Shown piece by piece: positions 1 to 6,456 of a stretch of DNA of 31,990 nt. The stretch spans positions 1 through 31,990 of the forward strand of contig CAZJTX010000006.1 of the NCBI GenBank assembly GCA_964549115.1, in the 5' to 3' direction. This DNA comes from CAKOSP01 sp964549115. Lineage in GTDB: Bacteria; Bacillota_I; Bacilli_A; RF39; UBA660. How positions within the stretch are numbered: position 1 is the first letter of the stretch; the number at the start of each line of letters is the position of its first letter. Under the pieces are notes generated by a model. That model searched no databases. It saw only the letters and a list, made by a program, of their open reading frames with translations, and had not been told where the DNA came from. The position numbers and the translations under genes are program-made.

Positions 1-969
1 TGAATAATGATAATTCTCATTATCAGATTCAATATATAAAGAGACCCTATCTTCCAATACTAACTCTTTAATGTTAGTAATTTCTTTAATAACAAGTTCT
101 TCTTCTGGTTCATTATATAAAGTTCTTTTTAATGATTGAAATTCTAATTCATCATATAATTTTATTAAGTCATCATTATGACCTTCATATTTTAAATCTT
201 CTAATTTAATATCTAGTGGTACATCTTTATAAATAGTTGCTAAATCATAACTAATATATGCGTTTTCTTTATCATTAATTAATTTATCCTTTAATGCCCC
301 TTTTATATTATCAATGTTTTTATAAACATTATCCAAAGACTGATACTCTTTTAAAAGTTTTAAAGCGGTAATTTCACCAACACCTTTAACCCCAGGTATA
401 TTATCTGATGCATCCCCCATCAAGGCTTTTAAATCTATTATTTTAATAGGATCCATACCATATTCTTCTTTAAAAGTTAACTCATCATATCTAATATATG
501 AATCTTTTTTTAATAACTTAACATCAGTTTCAAAATTTATAAGTTGCAATAAATCTTTATCACTCGATATAATAGTCGCATCAAAATTATCATCTTCTTC
601 AATTAATTTAACTAATGTCCCAATAATATCATCGGCCTCATATGGTTCTAATTCTAAATATTTAATTCCCATAGCGTTTAATAATTCTTTTGCTTTAGGA
701 AATTGAACTTTTAACTCATGAGGAGTTTCGTCCCTTCCTTCTTTATAAAACGGATATTTTAATTCTCTAAAGTTTTTCCCTATATCAAAAGCTACAACCA
801 TATAACTTGGTTTTTCTTCTTCTATAATTTTATTTAACATTCTTACAAATCCATATAATGCATTTGTTGGAAAACCCTCTTTTGTTTTCATGATGTTTCC
901 GGTATACATAGTAGCAAAAAAACTTCTAAACAAAAAATTGTTTCCATCTATTAATATTATTTTCTTCAT
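1..969 (-). CDS. polA: DNA polymerase I, N-terminal part (5'-3' exonuclease domain), cut by window edge
   Basis: Reading from the ATG at 969 towards base 1 gives 323 codons with no stop, so the gene continues beyond the window. The product removes RNA primers and fills gaps in lagging-strand synthesis and excision repair. Visible 5'-3' exonuclease signatures are the N-terminal IDGNNFLFRSFFA block with its metal-binding Asp, EADDIIGTL, SSDKDLLQL, and the helix-3-turn-helix region GDASDNIPGVKGVGEITALKLL. Past about residue 300 the reading frame enters the region preceding the polymerase domain, so this looks like full-length Pol I rather than a stand-alone exonuclease; that is inferred, since the polymerase motifs lie outside. 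The SD AAGGAG sits in the end of the RNHCP gene, whose stop is one base upstream, so the two form an operon. Confidence 0.96.
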   Translation of the reverse strand, partial: MKKIILIDGNNFLFRSFFATMYTGNIMKTKEGFPTNALYGFVRMLNKIIEEEKPSYMVVAFDIGKNFRELKYPFYKEGRDETPHELKVQFPKAKELLNAMGIKYLELEPYEADDIIGTLVKLIEEDDNFDATIISSDKDLLQLINFETDVKLLKKDSYIRYDELTFKEEYGMDPIKIIDLKALMGDASDNIPGVKGVGEITALKLLKEYQSLDNVYKNIDNIKGALKDKLINDKENAYISYDLATIYKDVPLDIKLEDLKYEGHNDDLIKLYDELEFQSLKRTLYNEPEEELVIKEITNIKELVLEDRVSLYIESDNENYHYS

Positions 970-970
970 A

Positions 971-1264
971 TTACTCTCCTTTTGATACTTTTAGAATTTC
1001 GTCATAGTTATCATCTTTGGCCATTATGTTTTTTATTAATTCTCCACATTTATTGCATCTATATAATATTTTAAATGTATCTTTATGTTTTTCTAAACCA
1101 ATGGGTTTTAACAAACCCTTACATAAATTTAATCTATCTCCTGGTTTAATATCCACGTGTAGTCCATATAAACAATAAGGACAATGATCCCTAGAAGTAT
1201 AACCCAGTTTTGTTACAAACTTATTACAATTTACACAATTAAATTCTTCATCAACTTTCTTCAT
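971..1264 (-). CDS. RNHCP domain zinc-ribbon protein
   Basis: This 97-aa protein has four Cys pairs (CVNC, CPYC, a single C in LCKG, and CNKC) and the block SRDHCPYCLYGLHVDIKPGD, which is the RNHCP family signature followed by the usual PGDR segment and a second CxxC. The family is found widely in Firmicutes and has no established biochemical role; zinc binding is inferred from the cysteines. It is transcribed with polA, one base apart. A GTG lies directly before the ATG (1267), so the start could be one codon longer. No SD is visible upstream: the TATAAT box ends 7 bases before the ATG, which points to a leaderless message. Confidence 0.88.
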   Translation of the reverse strand: MKKVDEEFNCVNCNKFVTKLGYTSRDHCPYCLYGLHVDIKPGDRLNLCKGLLKPIGLEKHKDTFKILYRCNKCGELIKNIMAKDDNYDEILKVSKGE

Positions 1265-1271
1265 CACTTAT

Positions 1272-1280
1272 ATTATAACA
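1272..1280 (-). promoter_or_regulatory. extended -10 promoter of the RNHCP-polA operon
   Basis: Minus-strand TGTTATAAT is a perfect extended -10. No good -35 is seen; that region is occupied by a small hairpin (stem ACAGAAT/ATTCTGT, 1288-1306). Seven bases separate the -10 from the ATG at 1264, which puts the expected transcription start on the start codon. Confidence 0.7.
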
Positions 1281-1320
1281 TTTAAAAACAGAATGTTATA
1301 TTCTGTATATTATTTAATAA

Positions 1321-1348
1321 ATTAAAAAGAAAGAATTTAATCTTTCTT
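1321..1348 (-). terminator. intrinsic terminator after the SH3 protein gene
   Basis: On the minus strand, arms AAGAAAGA and TCTTTCTT (1341-1348 / 1327-1334) with a six-base loop are followed by a T run. The stop codon of the SH3 gene (1337-1339) lies inside the hairpin. Confidence 0.75.
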
Positions 1349-1972
1349 GTTTTTGTACTCGTTAAAGTCTAACACTTCATTCTTACTAGGTTCAATATCA
1401 AATATAATTTTCTGCATTTTTTTAGATTCATTATCAAACTTATCTTTAACTATATACTGAATCCAAAACTGTAATTCATTATCATCGTTATATAATTCTT
1501 CCGCGTAAACTTTATGCTTTATAGTATATGGCGAATCATCTACAATAGTTAAATGTTCATAATCAATAGTTTTTAAAGACTCTGTTTTATAAGTTTCTGA
1601 AAAGAAATTTATTACAGGTGTTTCATACTCGAGTTTATATTTTTTTACATCCTTATATTTCGGATTATTATACTCAGCTACGTAAGGTGCTTTTCTCTCG
1701 CTTGCCACCCATCCAATATGTTTAGATTTGATTTTAATCTTATACCAAACATATTTATTATCTTCTAAAAACATATCTAAGACTTTATATTTTTCACCAA
1801 ATTTTACTTCCCCTAATTTATATTCATACGGTGATGGCTTCTCTCTAACATTTATCATGTCATTAGTAATTTTAATTTTCCACTCTTTCGAATCTTTATT
1901 ATATTTATAATAACCGATTCCTCCAAATAATAACAAAAGGGAAATACTTAATACAAAAAATGTTTTTTTCAT
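1337..1972 (-). CDS. membrane-anchored or secreted SH3b-domain protein
   Basis: 211 aa. Residues 4-22 form a hydrophobic signal or anchor segment. Residues about 38-92 match a bacterial SH3 (SH3b) domain: the INVREKPS start, a GEKYKVLD strand, WYKI and the closing GWVASER. The remaining 120 residues are unassigned, hydrophilic and rich in Lys, Tyr and Asp. Bacterial SH3 domains often bind cell-wall peptides, so an envelope role is likely, but no catalytic domain is visible. The gene follows khpA by 9 bases; its SD AAGGAG overlaps the khpA stop, so it belongs to the rpsP transcript. In Bacillus this slot holds rimM-trmD, so the placement is unusual. Confidence 0.75.
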   Translation of the reverse strand: MKKTFFVLSISLLLLFGGIGYYKYNKDSKEWKIKITNDMINVREKPSPYEYKLGEVKFGEKYKVLDMFLEDNKYVWYKIKIKSKHIGWVASERKAPYVAEYNNPKYKDVKKYKLEYETPVINFFSETYKTESLKTIDYEHLTIVDDSPYTIKHKVYAEELYNDDNELQFWIQYIVKDKFDNESKKMQKIIFDIEPSKNEVLDFNEYKNKKD

Positions 1973-1981
1973 AATATCTCC

Positions 1982-2224
1982 TTAAAATGCATCAACATTA
2001 ACACGAACTTTTTCAAGTCCTAAAAGAAAACTTTTAGCTCTTATTAATGTTCTAATAGCAGAAATGGTATAACCTCTTCTGCCAATTACTGCACCCTTAT
2101 CATCTTCATGTACAATTATTTCTAAAATTAAGCCATCTTCTACTTCAAAAGATGATACTTTTACCATGTCTGGGTTTTTACATATACTTTTAACTAAAAA
2201 TTCAGTGTATTCTACAATATCCAT
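1982..2224 (-). CDS. khpA: KH-domain RNA-binding protein KhpA
   Basis: 80 aa, the usual length for the YlqC/KhpA family. A single KH domain fills the protein; the RNA-binding GxxG loop is G48-R-R-G51 within the VIGRRGYTISAI block. In Gram-positive cocci KhpA pairs with KhpB (Jag) and influences cell elongation and division by binding RNA. The start ATG is two bases from the rpsP stop; the rpsP-khpA pair is conserved in Firmicutes. Confidence 0.95.
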   Translation of the reverse strand: MDIVEYTEFLVKSICKNPDMVKVSSFEVEDGLILEIIVHEDDKGAVIGRRGYTISAIRTLIRAKSFLLGLEKVRVNVDAF

Positions 2225-2226
2225 AA

Positions 2227-2487
2227 TTACACTCCTTTTTTAGTTTTAGTTATGCCTTCTTTTTTTAATATACTTCTTACAGTATCTGTTGGAATGGCGC
2301 CATTGTCTAACCATTTAACAATTTTGTCTTTATCCAACTTTATTTCAGCCGGTTCTTGTATAGGATCATATGTTCCTAAAATTTCAATAAACTTTCCATC
2401 TCTTGGACTTCTTGAATCAGCTGCAACAATTCTATAAAATGGTCTTTTTTTAGCACCCATTTTCTTTAATCTTATTTTTACTGCCAT
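2227..2487 (-). CDS. rpsP: 30S ribosomal protein S16
   Basis: 86 aa, normal S16 length. The N-terminal block MAVKIRLKKMGAKKRPFYRI and the following VAADSRSPRDGKFIE and LGTYDP are diagnostic. S16 helps assemble and stabilise the 30S subunit. A strong GAGGAGGG SD precedes the ATG, and the gene has its own promoter directly downstream of the previous terminator. It leads an operon with khpA and the SH3 protein. Confidence 0.98.
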   Translation of the reverse strand: MAVKIRLKKMGAKKRPFYRIVAADSRSPRDGKFIEILGTYDPIQEPAEIKLDKDKIVKWLDNGAIPTDTVRSILKKEGITKTKKGV

Positions 2488-2508
2488 AATGCCCTCCTCT
2501 TCTTTAAT

Positions 2509-2537
2509 AGATTATCACATCACAAAAAAAGTGTCAA
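2509..2537 (-). promoter_or_regulatory. rpsP promoter nested in the upstream terminator
   Basis: On the minus strand, TTGACA (2537-2532), a 17-base spacer and TGA-TAATCT (-10 at 2514-2509). The -35 is inside the 3' arm of the preceding terminator and the T run forms the spacer. Confidence 0.8.
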
Positions 2538-2556
2538 CCTTTAATGGTGGACACTT
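2524..2556 (-). terminator. terminator of the 221-aa unknown gene
   Basis: Minus-strand arms AAGTGTC and GACACTT (2556-2550 / 2535-2529), extended by ACC/GGT across a mismatch, with loop ATTAAA and a run of seven T. It begins in the stop codon of the upstream gene. Confidence 0.85.
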
Positions 2557-3220
2557 ACATTTCTATTTCATATGAATCAGGATAACCTCTAATTGATTCT
2601 ATAAACTCTTCATCTGAACCCATTGTTTTAAATAAGATTTCTAATAACAAAGCCCAATATTCTATTGGTTTTTTAGACTCAACAATCCATTCTTCTCCCA
2701 TTTCATAATGTAATTCATCTGTTAAATCAAGAATATCTTTAGGAAAAACATTAAAGTCTTCTACTTTTTCTTCAAACACATCCAAATATAAATTTAGGGC
2801 TTCTTCTGGAAATTTACCATTATGAAACAAATTAACTGCATAACTTGATAAAAAGTCAAAACATTCGTCTCCTCTGGATATTTTTAAATATAACTGATCT
2901 GCCATTTCTAGTTTTTTTGCTGTTAACACTGATTGTGCAGGTGGTAATATACATATGTTTTTAGGTAACTCAATATGTTTGTAAAGATCTCTTACTAAGG
3001 TAAGTTTATATAAAATATCCATTATTTCCTTTTGTTCTTCTTGAATAAACACTAAAGTTTCGGCATTTTCATAAATGTCATTAATCATTTCTTCATTTCT
3101 AATATCCGGATAATCAAATGTTGCTTGTCTTAAATCCATAAATATATCATGAGCTGACTTCTGGATATCAACTAACATGTCTTTTAATATAAGCTTTAAT
3201 GCTAAAAATTCTCTATACAT
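2555..3220 (-). CDS. unknown helical cytoplasmic protein
   Basis: 221 aa from the ATG at 3220. I do not recognise the family. It has no signal peptide or membrane segment and appears mostly alpha-helical and acidic (for example the DDE/EE-rich last 60 residues), with repeated amphipathic helices that could be TPR-like around FHNGKFPEEALNLYLDVFEE; this is only an impression. An in-frame TTG four codons upstream (3232) is less likely as a start, because GGGAG lies between it and the ATG at good spacing for the ATG. It is a single-gene unit with its own promoter and terminator, divergent from the HIT gene. Confidence 0.8.
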   Translation of the reverse strand: MYREFLALKLILKDMLVDIQKSAHDIFMDLRQATFDYPDIRNEEMINDIYENAETLVFIQEEQKEIMDILYKLTLVRDLYKHIELPKNICILPPAQSVLTAKKLEMADQLYLKISRGDECFDFLSSYAVNLFHNGKFPEEALNLYLDVFEEKVEDFNVFPKDILDLTDELHYEMGEEWIVESKKPIEYWALLLEILFKTMGSDEEFIESIRGYPDSYEIEM

Positions 3221-3240
3221 ACCTTCTCCCAATAAAATAT

Positions 3241-3269
3241 ACTATACTACACCACGTTCTTTTAATCAA
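3241..3269 (-). promoter_or_regulatory. promoter of the 221-aa gene
   Basis: Minus-strand TTGATT (3269-3264), 17-base spacer, TATAGT (3246-3241). Confidence 0.7.
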
Positions 3270-3277
3270 TCACATAA

Positions 3278-3307
3278 TTAGACTTTTACCCATTGATTAT
3301 ATATAAT
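3278..3307 (+). promoter_or_regulatory. promoter of the HIT gene
   Basis: TTAGAC (3278-3283), 18-base spacer, TATAAT (3302-3307). It diverges from the promoter of the unknown gene; the expected transcript leader is only about 10 bases and carries GGTGAT. Confidence 0.65.
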
Positions 3308-3323
3308 AAATTTGGTGATTAAA

Positions 3324-3683
3324 ATGAATTGTATATTTTGTGATATTGCAAAAAAGAAAATGGATGCCAAAATTTTATATGAAGATAACTTAATTATGAT
3401 TATCATGGATGCGTTTCCAGTTGTTGAAGGACACTTATTAGTTATACCAAAAGAACATTACGTAGATTTTAAATCATTACCAGATGAATTATTGTTACAT
3501 ATTAATAAAGTTGTTAGAGTTTATAGTGATACTTTATTATCAAAATTAAATAAAAAAGGATTAACATTATTAACCAATTATAAAGATGCACAAAAAGTTA
3601 AACATTATCATTTACATCTACTTCCGGATTACCCTAGTAGCATAGAAGATAACCCGAAAGATGTATATAATATACTAAAATAA
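3324..3683 (+). CDS. HIT-family nucleotide-binding hydrolase/transferase
   Basis: 119 aa from the ATG at 3324, slightly shorter than the usual 130-145 aa. The N-terminal CIFCDIA block, VIPKEHYVDF, and the histidine triad H94-Y-H96-L-H98 with the preceding N85 and Q90 are all present. H96 is expected to be the nucleophile that takes the nucleotidyl or phosphoryl group. Substrate cannot be read from the sequence; family members act on nucleoside phosphoramidates or dinucleoside polyphosphates. In-frame TTG (3312) and GTG (3315) codons lie upstream, but GGTGAT sits just before the ATG and works best as its ribosome-binding site. The C-terminal tail is short. Confidence 0.9.
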   Translation: MNCIFCDIAKKKMDAKILYEDNLIMIIMDAFPVVEGHLLVIPKEHYVDFKSLPDELLLHINKVVRVYSDTLLSKLNKKGLTLLTNYKDAQKVKHYHLHLLPDYPSSIEDNPKDVYNILK

Positions 3684-3686
3684 AAG

Positions 3687-3715
3687 TTTGTATTTAAAAT
3701 TAATAGTGTTATAAT
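3687..3715 (+). promoter_or_regulatory. prsA promoter
   Basis: TTTGTA (3687-3692), 17-base spacer, extended -10 TGT-TATAAT (3710-3715). A strong GTAGGAGG ribosome site follows before the ATG at 3735. Confidence 0.75.
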
Positions 3716-3734
3716 ATTTCTTGTAGGAGGATTT

Positions 3735-4781
3735 ATGAAAAGAAATTTAAAAGTGATTAGTTTGTTATTAATTGGGGTTTTATTAATAACAGGATGTGGT
3801 AAAGTTCCACAACTAAAAAATGGAGAGGATGCAGTTGTTAGTTTTAAAGGCAATGAACTAATTAGTGTTGATGAACTTTATAATATATTAAAAGAAAATT
3901 ATGCTCTAGAAGCTCTTGTAACTATGGCTGATACTCACATATTAGAAACGGAATTTGCCGAATATAAAGAACAAGCGAAAGAGAAAGCTTCTAACTATGT
4001 TGCTCAAATGATTGAATCATATGGTGGAGAAGAACAATTCTTAACAGCGATTCAACAAAATACTAGTTTTTCTACAATTGACGCTTATATAGATTATATA
4101 TATATAAGTGATTTACAAAGTCATGCTGCGTTTGAATTTACTAAAACAATTGTAACGGATAAACAAGTAAAGAAACACTACAAAGATAAAATCAATGAGG
4201 ATATGGAATTAAGTCATATTTTAATAGTACCTGATGTATCATCTTCAGCCGAAGAAGAAGAAATTAAAAAAGCTGAAGAAAAAGCTGTAAAACAAATTAA
4301 TGATATTATTAAAACTTTAAACAAAGAAAAATCTGATAAGAATATTAAGAAAAAATTTGAAGAATTAGTTAAAAAATATTCAGATGATGATTCAACAAAA
4401 GATCAAGGCGGTAGTTTAGGAAGAATTAACAACTACGATTCATTCACTGAAGCATATGATGAGTTAATTACAAAAGCATATAAATTAAAAGATGGAAAAT
4501 ATACAACTGAATTAGTTACTACTGAATTAGGTTATCATGTAGTACTTAAAACTAAAACTTATGAAAAGACTCCATTAGAGGAATTAAAAGAAAAAATCAT
4601 AGACATTTTAGCCGAAGATTTCTTAATGGCGGATCCATCATTATCACTTAAAGCTTTAAAGCATTATCGTAAAGAATATAAAATGGACATCATAGACAAA
4701 AACTTAAATAAACAATATAAAAAATATTTAAAAGCACACGAAGATTATTTAAAAGAAATGCAAACAAGCCAATCAGAATAA
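3735..4781 (+). CDS. prsA: PrsA-like foldase lipoprotein (parvulin-type peptidyl-prolyl isomerase)
   Basis: 348 aa. The N-terminus is a lipoprotein signal with lipobox I-T-G-C21, so the mature protein should be tethered to the outer face of the membrane. An N-terminal helical chaperone part follows, then a parvulin (PPIC) domain at about residues 155-260: the ELSHILI strand, the charged helix, DDSTKDQGGSLGRI, and ELGYHVVLK. PrsA helps exported proteins fold after Sec translocation. It sits upstream of a sortase but has its own promoter and a strong terminator, so the two are separate units with a shared envelope theme. Confidence 0.92.
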   Translation: MKRNLKVISLLLIGVLLITGCGKVPQLKNGEDAVVSFKGNELISVDELYNILKENYALEALVTMADTHILETEFAEYKEQAKEKASNYVAQMIESYGGEEQFLTAIQQNTSFSTIDAYIDYIYISDLQSHAAFEFTKTIVTDKQVKKHYKDKINEDMELSHILIVPDVSSSAEEEEIKKAEEKAVKQINDIIKTLNKEKSDKNIKKKFEELVKKYSDDDSTKDQGGSLGRINNYDSFTEAYDELITKAYKLKDGKYTTELVTTELGYHVVLKTKTYEKTPLEELKEKIIDILAEDFLMADPSLSLKALKHYRKEYKMDIIDKNLNKQYKKYLKAHEDYLKEMQTSQSE

Positions 4782-4787
4782 ATAATT

Positions 4788-4814
4788 AAAACGAAGTATT
4801 AACTTCGTTTTTTT
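4788..4814 (+). terminator. terminator of prsA
   Basis: Arms ACGAAGT (4791-4797) and ACTTCGT (4802-4808), extended by A-T pairs, then a run of T. Confidence 0.88.
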
Positions 4815-4837
4815 ATATTATATTAAAAACAGTTAAA

Positions 4838-4846
4838 TGTTATAAT
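4838..4846 (+). promoter_or_regulatory. sortase gene promoter (extended -10)
   Basis: TGT-TATAAT at 4838-4846 with no convincing -35. It overlaps an in-frame ATG at 4845, which is one reason to reject that ATG as the start. Confidence 0.7.
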
Positions 4847-4868
4847 GATATTTACAAGGAGAAATATC

Positions 4869-5690
4869 ATGAAGTTAAAGGCTAAGTGGAAAAAATTAAT
4901 TTATTACACATTTATTTTCATCTGTTTATTTGGGGTTGTTTTTTCTTCTTATAAAATAATAAAATGGGGAATTGAATCTAAAAACTCTTCAAAACAAATT
5001 AATGATTTACAAGAAATGACAAATATAAATGAGAAAGAAGATACAAGCAATACTGAGTTAGTAAACGAAACAAGCAATCCTAAAAATAGTTTATATTGGA
5101 AATATATAAAAATGAATTTAATAGATGTCGACTTTAAAGAACTTAAAAAAGTTAATAACCAAACCAAAGGTTGGATACAAGTTAATGGAACAAATATAAA
5201 TTATCCCTTTGTACAATCAAAAGATAACTCTTATTATTTAACTAGAGATTTTAATAAAAAGTATACAGATGCTGGGTGGGTATTTTTAGATTATAGGAAC
5301 AAATTAGACGGAAGTGATAAAAACACTATTTTATATGCCCATGCGAGAAAAGATAGAACAATGTTTGGCTCTTTAAAAAACATTTTAAAAACAAAATGGG
5401 TTAATGATGCTGATAACTATATAGTAAAGTTATCAACAGAATATGAAAACACTTTATGGCAAGTATTTAGTATATACCGAATACCTACTAATAACGATTA
5501 TATACAAACTGATTTTAAATCAGATAACGATTATTTAACATTTTTAAAATTAATAAAATCTAGAAGTTCATTTAATTTTAAAACTAATCTAGATTATAAT
5601 GATAAAGTTTTAACACTTTCAACTTGTTACAATGATACAGATAAAGTTGTTCTACATGCTAAATTAATTAAAAAAGAAATAAGACAGTAA
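4869..5690 (+). CDS. class B-like sortase
   Basis: 273 aa from the ATG at 4869, chosen because AAGGAG lies at good spacing and the earlier ATG (4845) is in the promoter. Residues about 10-28 are a membrane anchor, followed by a spacer and a sortase domain with class B features: GWIQVNGTNINYPFVQ, DNSYYLTRDF, GWVFLDYRN, catalytic H158 in ILYAHARKD, and catalytic C253 in TLSTC. Sortases cleave a sorting signal and join surface proteins to the wall or to each other. The usual catalytic Arg after the Cys is not found: the segment reads TCYNDTDKVVLHAKL, with K259 at the likely position. No substrate gene with a sorting signal is in view. Confidence 0.9.
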   Translation: MKLKAKWKKLIYYTFIFICLFGVVFSSYKIIKWGIESKNSSKQINDLQEMTNINEKEDTSNTELVNETSNPKNSLYWKYIKMNLIDVDFKELKKVNNQTKGWIQVNGTNINYPFVQSKDNSYYLTRDFNKKYTDAGWVFLDYRNKLDGSDKNTILYAHARKDRTMFGSLKNILKTKWVNDADNYIVKLSTEYENTLWQVFSIYRIPTNNDYIQTDFKSDNDYLTFLKLIKSRSSFNFKTNLDYNDKVLTLSTCYNDTDKVVLHAKLIKKEIRQ

Positions 5691-5709
5691 CTTACTTTAC
5701 TGTCTTTTT
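5681..5709. terminator. bidirectional terminator between sortase gene and recX
   Basis: Perfect arms AAGACAGTAA (5681-5690) and TTACTGTCTT (5697-5706), A-rich on the left and T-rich on the right. The stops of both convergent genes lie inside it (5688-5690 and 5692-5694). Confidence 0.88.
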
Positions 5710-6456
5710 AATTTCGTCTTCTTTATAACCTTTTTTATATAGTTCCATTTTTATTGAATATTCTTTTTGTTTTTCATCAATGTCTTTTTTACTATATTTT
5801 CTCAACAATTTATTATATTGCTTTTCCAACACTTTAGGATCATTATTAAATTCATAATCATTTATAAACAACATTATTTTGTTTTTATTATATCCTTCTT
5901 TTAATAAATCTATAATTATTTTGTTTTTAACTTCTGCTCCGGATTTATTTCTTATACTTTTAATTTTCTTCGCTATTAACTTATTTATTTTTTCATCCCA
6001 TACATCACCAGGTATATCTTCTAAAACTATATCTATATCTGAATTATCAAAACCCTTTTTATATAATTTGGTTTTTATTTTATATGGTCCATTTAATGTT
6101 AAATTAACCTCGTCATTTATAAAGGCTTTTAAATAATCCAAATCATTTATTAAGTTTATATTAATAAGTTTGTCTAGAATAATTTTTATATCGTAATTAC
6201 TTACATCTTCTTTTTTTAAAAATGATATTATTTCATTTTTAGTTCTTCTTTTATATTTTACTTTATTAACACATTTAATATAATAACGCATTACATTATC
6301 ATAGTTTTTTATCTTCTCTAAATCAGATTCATTAATAACTTTGTCTTTATATAAATTAAATTCTAATATAGTCTCATCTAAAATTAGAAAAGGAGTTCCC
6401 TTTTCTAATTTAATCTCATACTTATTGTTTTTCTTTTTTATATTAGTTATTTTCAT
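5692..6456 (-). CDS. recX: RecX-family regulator of RecA
   Basis: 254 aa, typical of long Firmicute RecX. The repeated three-helix modules are visible: the YYIKCVNKVKYKRRTKNEII block, then FLKKEDVSNYDIKIILDKL, DYLKAFINDEVN, GPYKIKTKLYKKGFDNSDID and a further KGYKEDEI repeat at the end. RecX binds RecA filaments and limits strand exchange. The start overlaps the stop of the nrnA-like gene as TAATG, so it is probably translated by reinitiation. It is the last gene of the ackA transcript. Confidence 0.93.
   Translation of the reverse strand: MKITNIKKKNNKYEIKLEKGTPFLILDETILEFNLYKDKVINESDLEKIKNYDNVMRYYIKCVNKVKYKRRTKNEIISFLKKEDVSNYDIKIILDKLININLINDLDYLKAFINDEVNLTLNGPYKIKTKLYKKGFDNSDIDIVLEDIPGDVWDEKINKLIAKKIKSIRNKSGAEVKNKIIIDLLKEGYNKNKIMLFINDYEFNNDPKVLEKQYNKLLRKYSKKDIDEKQKEYSIKMELYKKGYKEDEIKKTVK

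Noticed and set aside
1288..1306. Hairpin ACAGAAT/ATTCTGT as another terminator
   Set aside because: It follows a proper terminator and overlaps the promoter region; the T run is only four, so I treat it as unassigned.
3221..3232. TTG start for the 221-aa gene
   Set aside because: It overlaps the GGGAG site used by the downstream ATG and has no ribosome site of its own.
4845..4868. Upstream ATG of the sortase gene
   Set aside because: It overlaps the TATAAT box and would be untranscribed; the ATG at 4869 has AAGGAG.
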